Program-made: the position numbers and the translations under genes
Notes under the pieces: model-generated
Databases searched by the model: none
Told to the model about the DNA's origin: nothing
Seen by the model: the letters and a program-made list of their open reading frames with translations, nothing else
In this document: positions 1 to 7,567 of the stretch, in pieces
How the letters are laid out: each line of letters opens with the position of its first letter
Numbering within the stretch: the stretch's first letter is position 1
NCBI GenBank assembly: GCA_038521625.1
Contig: JBCBKP010000017.1
Coordinates: forward strand, 1 to 64,000
Direction of reading: 5' to 3'
Length of the DNA: 64,000 nucleotides
From: JBCBKP01 sp038521625
GTDB taxonomy: Bacteria; Planctomycetota; Phycisphaerae; Phycisphaerales; UBA1924

Positions 1-191
1 CCCGCGGGCCTGATCGGACGTTTCCGTTCTGGAGCGCTCGCTGCTGGCCTCCGCCGGCACGCTCGCTCCTGTACGGCCGCGCGGGGGTGAACCCCGCGGG
101 CCTGATCGGACGTTTCCGTTCTGGAGCGCTCGCTGCTGGCCTCCGCCGGCACGCTCGCTCCTGTACGGCCGCGCGGGGGTGAACCCCGCGG
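1..191. repeat. 92-bp tandem direct repeat, two full copies plus start of a third
   Basis: Positions 1-92 and 93-184 are identical, and the first 7 bases of a third copy follow at 185-191 before the sequence diverges. The array may extend beyond the window edge. Each unit can fold: GGAGCG (31-36) pairs with CGCTCC (64-69), and the junction between units forms a 7-bp GC stem (80-86 with 92-98) around the loop GTGAA. No spacers separate the copies, so it is not a CRISPR array. Function unknown. Confidence 0.9.
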
Positions 192-310
192 CGCGGTCGG
201 TGTGGCGCAGATCGGTGAGGCAGGCCCGTCGCTCGCGCTCCGGGCTCCTTGCTTCGAGTCGAAGCGGATCAGCGTGGTCTGGCCTGCGACCGGTCGGTGG
301 GGCCGGGGGG
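192..310. other. non-coding remainder between the repeat array and the GGDEF gene
   Basis: I see no convincing gene, RNA or terminator here. Short GC-rich open frames exist on both strands but lack start signals and family resemblance. Together with the repeat array it makes a gene-free stretch of about 310 bases downstream of the minus-strand GGDEF gene. Confidence 0.5.
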
Positions 311-1267
311 TCAGCCGGCCTTGGAGATGCCGACGGTGCCGCCGAGGTCGGTGACTTCGGCGCGGTTGCGGCCGCCGCGCTTGGCGTCGTAGAGCGTCTT
401 GTCGGCGCGCTCGAGCCAGTCGGTGGCGGGTAGCGGGATGGGCGTGGCCGTGCCGGCGATGCCGATCGAGACGGTCACGTTGCGCTCGGGGTGGGCGCGC
501 CAGGTCATCTCTTCGAGGCTCTGGCGGACGCGTTCGCACATGCGCGCGGCCTCTTCGGGGTCGGTCTCGGGCATGATGACGGCGAACTCCTCGCCGCCGT
601 AGCGGCAGGCGAGATCGGACTTTCTGACGACCTTCTGGATGAGCTGCGCGAAGCCCTGGATGACGGCATCGCCGGCGGGGTGGCCGAAGGTGTCGTTGAT
701 CGACTTGAAGTGGTCGAGATCAAACAACGCGAGGGAGAGGCCGCGCTCGTAGCGGGCGGAGGCCTCGACGGCGATGTTCCAGCTCTCGTCGAAGTGGGTG
801 CGGTTCCAGAGGCCGCTGAGCCCGTCGACCTGGGCGCGCTGGGCGAGCATCTGCAGGAGGCGGTTGAGGCGCAGGGCGGAGCGGACGCGGACGCGGAGCT
901 CGACGAGGGCGAAGGGCTTGGTGATGTAGTCGACGGCGCCGAGGTCGAAGGCGGTGACCTTGTCGTCGGAGCCGTCGAGGCCGCTGAGGACGATGACGGG
1001 GACGTCGCGCGTCCGCGCGTCGTCCTTGAGACGGCGGAGGACCTCGAAGCCGTCCATCTCGGGCATCTCGAGGTCGAGGAGGATGAGGGCCGGCGGGTCT
1101 TCCACGGCGGATTCGATCGCGGCGGGACCGTCGAAGCAGCAGCGCAGCTCGAGGTCTTCCTGGCGCAGCCTGGCGGCGAGGAGACGGTGGACGAGCTCGC
1201 TGTCGTCGACGAGCAGGACCTCCGGGGTCTCGGCCGGCTCCGGGATGTTCGAGGCGTTGGTTTCCAC
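311..1267 (-). CDS. response regulator with receiver and GGDEF domains (diguanylate cyclase)
   Basis: Predicted to make cyclic di-GMP in response to phosphorylation. The receiver domain covers about residues 15-130, with the acidic pocket D21/D22, phospho-acceptor D65 in LLDLEMPEMDG and K117 in ITKP. The GGDEF domain covers about 155-305, with the active motif GGEEF at 224-228. An RKSD inhibitory I-site lies exactly five residues before it, so product inhibition is likely. The architecture is PleD/WspR-like with a single receiver. The start is GTG, preceded by an AGGGG-like ribosome site. The HPt gene lies about 30 bases upstream on the same strand, which suggests a phosphorelay pair. The partner kinase is not in view. 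Confidence 0.93.
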   Translation of the reverse strand: METNASNIPEPAETPEVLLVDDSELVHRLLAARLRQEDLELRCCFDGPAAIESAVEDPPALILLDLEMPEMDGFEVLRRLKDDARTRDVPVIVLSGLDGSDDKVTAFDLGAVDYITKPFALVELRVRVRSALRLNRLLQMLAQRAQVDGLSGLWNRTHFDESWNIAVEASARYERGLSLALFDLDHFKSINDTFGHPAGDAVIQGFAQLIQKVVRKSDLACRYGGEEFAVIMPETDPEEAARMCERVRQSLEEMTWRAHPERNVTVSIGIAGTATPIPLPATDWLERADKTLYDAKRGGRNRAEVTDLGGTVGISKAG

Positions 1268-1296
1268 GACCCCTGTCGCTCCGATGCCGGGCCCGA

Positions 1297-1632
1297 TCAG
1301 GCCGCGTCCCGCGTCACACCCCGACGAACCCGCTCGGCGAGCTCGAACAGCGAACGGACCATGGACGGCGTCTCGCCGTCGAGTCCTTGGCCGGAGCGGA
1401 GCTCGTGCTCAAGCTTGCCGGCGAGGGAGGAGACCTCCGGGTAGCCGTAGCCGCCGCCCGCTCCCTTGAGCTGGTGGGCGATCTTGGCGGCGTTGGCTTC
1501 GTCGCGGTTCTCGACGGCATCGCCGAGTTCTGCGACGAGGCCGGGGAGTCGCTGCGCGAACTCCTCGACCAGTTCGGACATGTCCGGGTCGTCCCAGAAC
1601 TCGCTCAGGATGATCGACTCGTCGCTCGCCAT
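1297..1632 (-). CDS. HPt domain phosphotransfer protein
   Basis: A 111-residue single-domain histidine phosphotransfer protein. The signature HQLKG places the phosphorylated histidine at residue 53, followed by a glycine-rich turn (GAGGGYGY) typical of the four-helix HPt bundle. HPt proteins carry phosphate between receivers in multi-step relays. The next gene downstream encodes a receiver-GGDEF protein, its most likely partner, although this is inferred from position alone. A GA-rich ribosome site precedes the ATG. No kinase gene is adjacent. Confidence 0.88.
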   Translation of the reverse strand: MASDESIILSEFWDDPDMSELVEEFAQRLPGLVAELGDAVENRDEANAAKIAHQLKGAGGGYGYPEVSSLAGKLEHELRSGQGLDGETPSMVRSLFELAERVRRGVTRDAA

Positions 1633-1795
1633 TGCGGGCCTCCCCTCGGTGGATCGACCGAGCGGGGTGACGAGTGAAGGGACAGACCGCGCTGGCGGTC
1701 GTGATCTTCCGTGTGACTGGGGCGCGGGTACGGATTGATCGCCGGCTCCCTGGGTCCGGGGCGGGGGGCGCGGCGTGTCCCGGGTCTTGGGCGGG

Positions 1796-2767
1796 CTAGC
1801 CGTCTATCGGACCGATGAGCGCGAGCAGGTACGGAGTCCGCTCGTCCTTCCAGGTGTGCTCGATCCGGAGGCCGGCCGCGGCGAGTTCTTCGGCGAGCCC
1901 GTCCTCGGTGAACTTCTTGGAGTACTCGGTGCGGATCCACTCGCCGGCACGGAGGTCGAAGGTGCGGTCGGCGATCGAGATCTGCTGGTCGGATTTGGAG
2001 ACGAGGCCCATCTCGATGCGCTCGTGCTCGGCGTCCCAGCGGGCGGCGTACTCGAGCGAATCGGGGTCGATCTCGGCGTCGAGCTCGTCGTTGAAGCGTC
2101 GGAGGAGGTTGAGGGCGAATCGCTCGGTGACGCCCTGTCGGTCGTCGTAGGCGAGGAGGAGCCGCTCGGTGTCCTTGACGAGGTCGACGCCGATGAGCAC
2201 GCGACCGTCGGCAGAGATCATCGACCGGAATCGTTTGAGCAGCTTGTCGCGCTGGTCGCGCTCGAGGTTCCCGTACGTGGAGCCCGGGAAGAAGACGAGA
2301 ACGCCGCCGGCGGGGTCGACGTCCTCGGGCATCTCGACCCCGGAGTTGAAGTCGCCGACGCTGGGATAGACGTCGACCTCGGGGGCGACCTCGGCGACGC
2401 GTTCGGTGGCGCCCTCGACGTAGGTTGTCGAGACGTCGTAGGGGACGTAGCCAACAGGGCGGTCGAGCTCGCGCAGGAGCCGCGCGGCCTTCTCGCCGTT
2501 GCCGGGGCCTGGCTCGACAACGAGAACGCGTGAGCCGATGGCTTCTGCTATCTCCTCGAGGTGGTCCTCGAAGAGGGCGGCCTCGGTGCGCGTGAGGTAG
2601 TAGTCCTCGGTCTCGCAGATCTCGTCGAACAGCGCGGAGCCGAGATCGTCGTAGAGGTACTTGGGCGGGATCGACTTGGAGGGGCGGGCGAGCCCCTCGA
2701 TGACGTCGGCGCGGAACTCGGCGGCGGCGCCGGTCTGCGTCGTTTGGGCGGTCGTTGGATCGTTCAA
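1796..2767 (-). CDS. egtD: L-histidine N-alpha-methyltransferase EgtD
   Basis: Trimethylates histidine to hercynine with SAM, the first step of ergothioneine synthesis. The family block KYLYDDLGSALFDEI, followed by YYLTRTE, lies at about residues 36-62, and the SAM-binding motif EPGPGNGEK at about 85-93. I chose a TTG start at 2765-2767, five bases after the EgtB stop and behind a GGAAG ribosome site. This gives 323 residues, close to the usual EgtD length of about 320. Any earlier start would lie inside egtB. It is the last gene of the ergothioneine/transport operon. EgtA, EgtC and EgtE homologues were not seen nearby. Confidence 0.92.
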   Translation of the reverse strand: MNDPTTAQTTQTGAAAEFRADVIEGLARPSKSIPPKYLYDDLGSALFDEICETEDYYLTRTEAALFEDHLEEIAEAIGSRVLVVEPGPGNGEKAARLLRELDRPVGYVPYDVSTTYVEGATERVAEVAPEVDVYPSVGDFNSGVEMPEDVDPAGGVLVFFPGSTYGNLERDQRDKLLKRFRSMISADGRVLIGVDLVKDTERLLLAYDDRQGVTERFALNLLRRFNDELDAEIDPDSLEYAARWDAEHERIEMGLVSKSDQQISIADRTFDLRAGEWIRTEYSKKFTEDGLAEELAAAGLRIEHTWKDERTPYLLALIGPIDG

Positions 2768-2771
2768 GGCG

Positions 2772-4097
2772 TCACTTCCCGGCGGTGGCCTGGGGCTGCC
2801 GCGCCAGACGCACGCCCGCGAAGGGCCAGCGATCATCGGGCGCGTAGTAGTTCCGGTACGAAGCACGGACGTGCGCCATCGGAGTGGCGCAGCAGCCGCC
2901 GCGGAGGACGCGGCGTCCGTGCATGAACTTGGCGTTGTACTCGCCGACGGCGCCGGCGGGGATGGCGTAGCCGGGGTAGGGGGCGTAGTCGGAGGCGGTC
3001 CACTCCCATACGCCGCCGAGGGCGGCTCGGAGCGGGGCGCCCGGTTCGCCGACGCGCGGGTGCAGTTCGCCGCCCTCGAGGAGGTCGCAGGTCGAGGCCT
3101 CGCAGTCGAGCTCGACGGCGGCGGATTCCCACTCGAACTCGGTTGGCAAGCGGGCGCCGGCCCAGCGCGCGAAGGCGTCGGCCTCGAAGTAGCTGACGTG
3201 GCAGACGGGGCGGTCGGGGTCGAGCGGCGCGGGGCCGCGGAGGGTGAACTCGTCCCACGCCGCGTCGCGCATCGACCAGTACAGCGGCGCGGACCAGTCC
3301 TCGGCGCGGGCGCGCTTCCAGCCGTCGTCGAGCCAGAGCTCGGGGCGCTGGTAGCCGCCGTCGGCGATGAACTCGAGCCACTCGGCGTTGGTCACACAGC
3401 GGTCGGCGAGCTCGAAACCATGCAGCATGCCCGGGTGCTCGGGCCCCTCGCAGTCGTACGCGAAGCCGTCGCTCTCGGCGTCGCGGCCGATCGAGCGGAG
3501 GCCGCCCTCGAAGCGCCGCCACTGGGTCGGGCCGGCCGGCGCGGCTCGCTCGAGCGGCGCGTCGAGGTACGCGGGGCGGAGCGGGTTGACCGAGAAAAGG
3601 TGCTTGATGTCGGCGAGCAGCAGTTCCTGGTGCTGCATCTCGTGGTGCAGGCCGAGCTCGATCGCGGCGAGGGCGCGGTCGTCGAGGCCGGACTCGATGG
3701 CGCGGGCGATCGCGGCGTCGATCTGGGCTCTGTAGGCGATCACCTCGTCGAGCGCGGGGCGGGTGAGGGCGCCGCGCATCGACTTGTCGAACTGGGAGCC
3801 GAGTGCGTTGTAGTAGCTGTTGAAGAGGACGCGGAGCCCGTCGCCCGTCGAGGGGCGTTCGAGGCCGAAGGCGTCGAGCACGAGGACGTCGAAGAACCAG
3901 GTGGTGTGGGCGAGATGCCACTTTGCGGGGCTGCACGCGGTCATCGACTGGGCGCAGGCGTCCTCGGGTGAGAGCGGCTCGATGAGCTTCAGTGTGCGAC
4001 CCCGAACCGCGGAGAATGCGGGCGCGGTCACCGAGGCCGGCTCGGCGGAGGGCGCTACGAGTGATGGCGTTCCCGCTCCGATGATGATTTTGACCAT
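2772..4097 (-). CDS. egtB: ergothioneine synthase EgtB (hercynine sulfoxide synthase)
   Basis: Non-heme iron sulfoxide synthase that joins a thiol to hercynine. The N-terminal DinB-like domain carries the iron-ligand motifs HLAH (about residues 61-64) and HHEMQHQE (about 151-158, the HxxxHxE pattern). The C-terminal formylglycine-generating-enzyme fold ends with GGVWEWT and RVLRGGCC. I chose ATG at 4097, behind GGAG with 7-base spacing. A GTG at 4127 that overlaps the upstream stop as GTGA is an alternative. egtD follows after a 4-base gap. Which thiol donor is used (cysteine or gamma-glutamylcysteine) cannot be read from the sequence with confidence. Confidence 0.92.
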   Translation of the reverse strand: MVKIIIGAGTPSLVAPSAEPASVTAPAFSAVRGRTLKLIEPLSPEDACAQSMTACSPAKWHLAHTTWFFDVLVLDAFGLERPSTGDGLRVLFNSYYNALGSQFDKSMRGALTRPALDEVIAYRAQIDAAIARAIESGLDDRALAAIELGLHHEMQHQELLLADIKHLFSVNPLRPAYLDAPLERAAPAGPTQWRRFEGGLRSIGRDAESDGFAYDCEGPEHPGMLHGFELADRCVTNAEWLEFIADGGYQRPELWLDDGWKRARAEDWSAPLYWSMRDAAWDEFTLRGPAPLDPDRPVCHVSYFEADAFARWAGARLPTEFEWESAAVELDCEASTCDLLEGGELHPRVGEPGAPLRAALGGVWEWTASDYAPYPGYAIPAGAVGEYNAKFMHGRRVLRGGCCATPMAHVRASYRNYYAPDDRWPFAGVRLARQPQATAGK

Positions 4098-4123
4098 ATC
4101 AGAACTCCGCCCGCCCCGTCGAA

Positions 4124-5629
4124 TCACCGCGAGCGGAGACGCAACCCCTTCGGTATCAAGAGCCTAGAGATCAGCGCGAACGCTCCCTGCACGACGAGGG
4201 CGAGCGCGGCGGCGGCCAGGGCGCCCTCGAGGATGAGATCGTTGCGCTGGCCGCGGATGCCTCGGAAGATCGTGTCGCCGAAGCCGCCGGCGCCGATGAA
4301 TCCTCCGAGGGCGGCGAAGCCGACATTGATCACGGCGGCGGTCTTGATGCCGGCCATGATCGAGGGCATGGCGAGGGGCAGGTCGATCGAGAGCAGGCGG
4401 TCGGCGGGCCTCAGGCCGAGGACGTCGGCGGACTCTCGCATGCCGCGGTCGATGCCGACGAGGCCGGCATGGGTGTTGCGCACGATCGGGAGCAGGCTGT
4501 AGAGGGCGAGCGCGGCGATGGCGGGCGGCGCGCCGAGGCCGAGCGCCGGGATCAGCAGCACGAGCAGGGCGATCGATGGGATGGTCTGGCCGACGCCGAC
4601 CGCGGCGAGCACGACCTCGCCGACGGCGCGGCGGTTGGCCGCGAGGACGCCGAGCGGGACGGCGACGAGGATGGCGATCGCGAGTGAGACGCCGACGAGG
4701 ACGGCGTGCTCGCGGGCGGTGCGGGCCAGGCGTGCGGCGCGGGTCTCGACCGACTCGAGCGCGTCGGCCTCGGCGCCGGCGTCCGCGAGTCCGGTCGACT
4801 CGAGGAACCGCGCGGCGACGACGGCCTCCTCTTCCGCCTCGAGACGGACCGCGGCGTTCATGGCGATCATGGCGGCTTCGTCGATGCGTCCGGAGAGGGC
4901 GGCGAGGGCGCGTGCGAAACCGGGGATCTCGCGGGCGGTGTCGAGGCGGTAGAGGATCAGCGCGTCGTACCTGGGGAAGAAACCGAGGTCGTCCTCGAGG
5001 GCGATCAGGTCGTACGCGCGGATCTCGGCGTCGGTGGAGTAGAGGTCGACGACGTCGATGCGTCCGGAGTCGAGCGCTTCGTAGGCGAAGGCGTGCTCGA
5101 CGCCGAGGACGTCGGTCTGTGGCAGGTCGTAGGCGGCCGAGAGCGGGCCCCAGCCGTCACCGCGGTCGATGAATTCGGGCGAGAAGCCCAGACGCAGCTC
5201 GGGGTGGCCGCGCAGGTCGGAGATGGTGCGCAACCCGAGGCGTTCGCCGAGCTCGCGGGGCACGCCGAGGATGTAGGTGTTGTTGAAGCCGAGGGGCTCG
5301 GTCATGCCGATGCCGCGTTCGGCGAGCGCGGCGCGGAGGTCGGCGAGGTTCTCGACGGCGGCGTCGCGGAGGAGCTCGCCCGTGAGCGTGCCGGTGTAGT
5401 CGGCGTAGGCGTCGATCTCGCCGGAGCGGAGCGCCTCGAAGACGAGCGGGCTGCCGCCGAGCTCGGCCTGGTGCTCGGCGGGTATGCCCCGCAGCGCGAG
5501 GACCTGGGCGATCAGTTCACCGAGGATCACCGACTCGGTGAAGTCCTTGCTGGACGCGCGGACGGGGCGCGCGAGCGCGGGCGCCGCGAGGAGCGAGATG
5601 AGCGCGGCGACGCAGGCGGCGCGGATCAC
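4124..5629 (-). CDS. ABC transporter substrate-binding/permease fusion, osmoprotectant or EgtU type
   Basis: About 501 residues. A signal peptide ends near ALA-20. A quaternary-amine-type binding domain follows (about 25-275), opening with SSKDFTESVILGELIAQ, the hallmark of OpuC/ProX/OsmF-like proteins. The permease (about 285-495) carries the EAA loop ADVLGLRPADRLLSIDLP. In known fusions of this class (OpuFB, BilEB, EgtU) the permease comes first; here the order is reversed. The start is GTG at 5629, overlapping the ATPase stop as GTGA. Members bind betaines or, for EgtU, ergothioneine, itself a betaine. Its place before egtB-egtD favours ergothioneine or hercynine, but this is inference. 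Confidence 0.88.
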   Translation of the reverse strand: MIRAACVAALISLLAAPALARPVRASSKDFTESVILGELIAQVLALRGIPAEHQAELGGSPLVFEALRSGEIDAYADYTGTLTGELLRDAAVENLADLRAALAERGIGMTEPLGFNNTYILGVPRELGERLGLRTISDLRGHPELRLGFSPEFIDRGDGWGPLSAAYDLPQTDVLGVEHAFAYEALDSGRIDVVDLYSTDAEIRAYDLIALEDDLGFFPRYDALILYRLDTAREIPGFARALAALSGRIDEAAMIAMNAAVRLEAEEEAVVAARFLESTGLADAGAEADALESVETRAARLARTAREHAVLVGVSLAIAILVAVPLGVLAANRRAVGEVVLAAVGVGQTIPSIALLVLLIPALGLGAPPAIAALALYSLLPIVRNTHAGLVGIDRGMRESADVLGLRPADRLLSIDLPLAMPSIMAGIKTAAVINVGFAALGGFIGAGGFGDTIFRGIRGQRNDLILEGALAAAALALVVQGAFALISRLLIPKGLRLRSR

Positions 5630-6378
5630 GACGGCACCTCCCGGGCGGACTGGGCCTCGAGGAAGCCCTCGACAAACTCGTCGGCGGGGCTCTCGCGCAT
5701 GGCGGCGAACGGGCCGCGCTGTGCGATGCGGCCGCGGCGCAGGAGCACGATGTCCTCGGAGAAGAACGCGGCCTCGGCGAGGTCGTGGGTCACCATGACG
5801 ACCGTCTTGGCGAGGCGTGCGAACAGGGCTCGGAGCTCGTCCTGGAGGCCGGCACGGACGACGGGGTCGAGGGCGCCGAGGGGCTCGTCGAGCAGGAGGA
5901 ACTCGGGGTCGTGCATGAGCGCGCGGACGATCGCGAGGCGCTGGCGCTGGCCGCCGGAGAGCTCGCCGGGGTAGCGGGCGAGCAGGCCTCGGTCGAAGTG
6001 GCAGAGCTCGCAGAGCTCGTCGAGGCGTGCGTCGGGGTCGGCCGAGCCGAGGCCGAGCTTGCGCGACTGGAGCGTCGCGTTGGCGCGCGCGGTCAGGTGC
6101 GGGAAGAGCCCGCCCTCCTGGATGACGTAGCCGAAGCGTCGGCGGAGACGGCGGATGCGTTCGTCGCCCGGGGGCGGGACGGGCTGATCGTCGACCTCGA
6201 CGGCGCCGGACGTGGGGCCGACGAGCGCGACGAAGAGGCGGAGGAGCGTGCTCTTGCCGCAGCCGCTGGGCCCGATGAGCGCGGTGACCGAGCCCTCGGG
6301 GATCTCGAGGGAGACGTCGTCGAGGGCGGCGTGGGCGCCGCGGTCGTATCTGACGGTGACGCCGCGGAGGCGGAGCAT
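5626..6378 (-). CDS. ABC transporter ATPase, quaternary-amine/EgtV type
   Basis: A 250-residue nucleotide-binding subunit with Walker A GPSGCGKST (about 36-44), signature LSGGQRQRLAIVRAL and Walker B LLLDEPLGALD. It resembles ATPases of the osmoprotectant uptake family (OpuCA/OsmV/EgtV) but has no C-terminal CBS domains, like EgtV. It opens an operon with the binding-permease fusion, egtB and egtD. The ATG has no Shine-Dalgarno sequence; TAGTGT sits 6 bases upstream, which suggests a leaderless mRNA. Confidence 0.9.
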   Translation of the reverse strand: MLRLRGVTVRYDRGAHAALDDVSLEIPEGSVTALIGPSGCGKSTLLRLFVALVGPTSGAVEVDDQPVPPPGDERIRRLRRRFGYVIQEGGLFPHLTARANATLQSRKLGLGSADPDARLDELCELCHFDRGLLARYPGELSGGQRQRLAIVRALMHDPEFLLLDEPLGALDPVVRAGLQDELRALFARLAKTVVMVTHDLAEAAFFSEDIVLLRRGRIAQRGPFAAMRESPADEFVEGFLEAQSAREVPS

Positions 6379-6384
6379 GCGGGC

Positions 6385-6390
6385 ACACTA
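6385..6390 (-). promoter_or_regulatory. candidate -10 element of the ergothioneine/transport operon
   Basis: On the minus strand TAGTGT is followed by 6 bases (GCCCGC) and then the ATG of the ABC ATPase. This spacing would put the transcript start at or beside the start codon. No ribosome site is present. Confidence 0.4.
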
Positions 6391-6415
6391 TCCGGCCGCG
6401 GGATGGCGCGCCTGC

Positions 6416-6421
6416 TAGGCT
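6416..6421 (+). promoter_or_regulatory. candidate extended -10 for the PhoD-like gene
   Basis: TGCTAGGCT gives an extended -10 (TGn + TAGGCT). It lies about 45 bases before the ATG at 6467, which has its own AGGAGGA ribosome site. It is back to back with the operon promoter at 6385-6390. Confidence 0.35.
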
Positions 6422-6466
6422 CGAGGCCCGAGAGAGTTCGCCCCGATCGAACAGGAGGAAGACCGC

Positions 6467-7543
6467 ATGCTCCGCAGCGCCATGATCACCGCCGTCGCCC
6501 TGGTGGCGTCGCCCGCCCTGGGCGGCCCCCACCACGACGATCTCGTGAGCCGCGTCGTGTTCGGCTCGTGCTTCCGGCAGGACGACCCGGCACCGATCTG
6601 GGCGGCGATCGGGGCGGCGGACCCGGACCTGCTCATCATGCTCGGCGACAACGTCTACGCGGACACGACCGACATGGACGAGATGCGGGCCGATTACGCG
6701 AAGCTCGGCGCGGTGCCGGAGTTCGCGCGGCTTCTCGGGTCCGGGCGCGTGCTGGCGACGTGGGACGACCACGACTACGGCGAGAACGACGCGGGGCGCG
6801 AGTACCCGATGCGCGAGGCGTCGAAGGAGGTCTTCCTGGACTTCTTCGGCGAGCCGGAGGGCACCGAGCGGCGGACGACGCCGGGGATCTACGACGCGGT
6901 GACGTTCGGTCCCGAGGGGCGCCGCGTGCAGGTGATCCTGCTCGACACGCGGTACTTCCGGACGGAGCTCGTGCGCGGGTACGAGCGTGGCCCGGAGGGC
7001 TCGGGGCTCTGGGGGCGGTATCTGCCGCAGACCGCGCCGGGCTCGACGATGCTCGGGGACGAGCAGTGGGACTGGCTGGAGGACCGGCTGCGCGAGCCGG
7101 CGGACCTTCGGATCCTGTGCAGCAGCATCCAGCTGGTTTCGGAGGACCACGCGTGGGAGGCGTGGGCGACGATGCCGCGCGAGCGCGAGCGGATGCTGCG
7201 TTTGATCCGGAAGACGGGCGCCGAGGGCGTGGTGGTGATCAGCGGCGACCGGCACCGGGCCGACCTGTCGCGGTACGACCACCGGCTGGCGGAGCGCGGC
7301 GAGGGCGTGCGGCTGGACTACCCGCTGTACGATCTGACGAGCAGCTCGCTGAACGCGTCGTTCGCGAACTGGGGCAACGAGATCAATCGGTACCGCGTCG
7401 GCAACCAGTACTTCGCGACGAACTTCGGCTCGATCGAGATCGACTGGGGGGCGGAGGAGCCGACGGTCTCGCTTCGGCTGCACGCCGAGGACGGCTCGGT
7501 GGTGATCCGCCGGGACGTGCCGCTGGACGAGCTATCGCGCTGA
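6467..7543 (+). CDS. PhoD-like metallophosphatase, exported
   Basis: A 358-residue alkaline phosphatase D-type phosphodiesterase/phosphatase. A short signal peptide (MLRSAMITAVALVASPALGG) precedes GSCFRQDDP, then GDNVYAD (metal-binding aspartate), WDDHDYGEND and SGDRHRADL, the ordered motifs of the PhoD metallophosphatase domain. It likely acts in the cell envelope on phosphate esters. A strong AGGAGGA ribosome site lies 7-8 bases before the ATG. It is transcribed away from the ergothioneine operon and converges on the NHLRC2-like gene. Substrate unknown. Confidence 0.88.
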   Translation: MLRSAMITAVALVASPALGGPHHDDLVSRVVFGSCFRQDDPAPIWAAIGAADPDLLIMLGDNVYADTTDMDEMRADYAKLGAVPEFARLLGSGRVLATWDDHDYGENDAGREYPMREASKEVFLDFFGEPEGTERRTTPGIYDAVTFGPEGRRVQVILLDTRYFRTELVRGYERGPEGSGLWGRYLPQTAPGSTMLGDEQWDWLEDRLREPADLRILCSSIQLVSEDHAWEAWATMPRERERMLRLIRKTGAEGVVVISGDRHRADLSRYDHRLAERGEGVRLDYPLYDLTSSSLNASFANWGNEINRYRVGNQYFATNFGSIEIDWGAEEPTVSLRLHAEDGSVVIRRDVPLDELSR

Positions 7544-7567
7544 CACCCGGCGCCTCGCGGCCGTCGA

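Noticed and set aside
1..191. CRISPR array
   Set aside because: The copies are contiguous, 92 bp long and without spacers; no cas genes are present.
4124..7483. Very long open frames antisense to or upstream of the real genes (also opposite nrdJ, smc, the pseudopilins and the secretin)
   Set aside because: They arise from high GC content and codon structure of the true genes, and give arginine-, alanine- or proline-rich translations with no family blocks.
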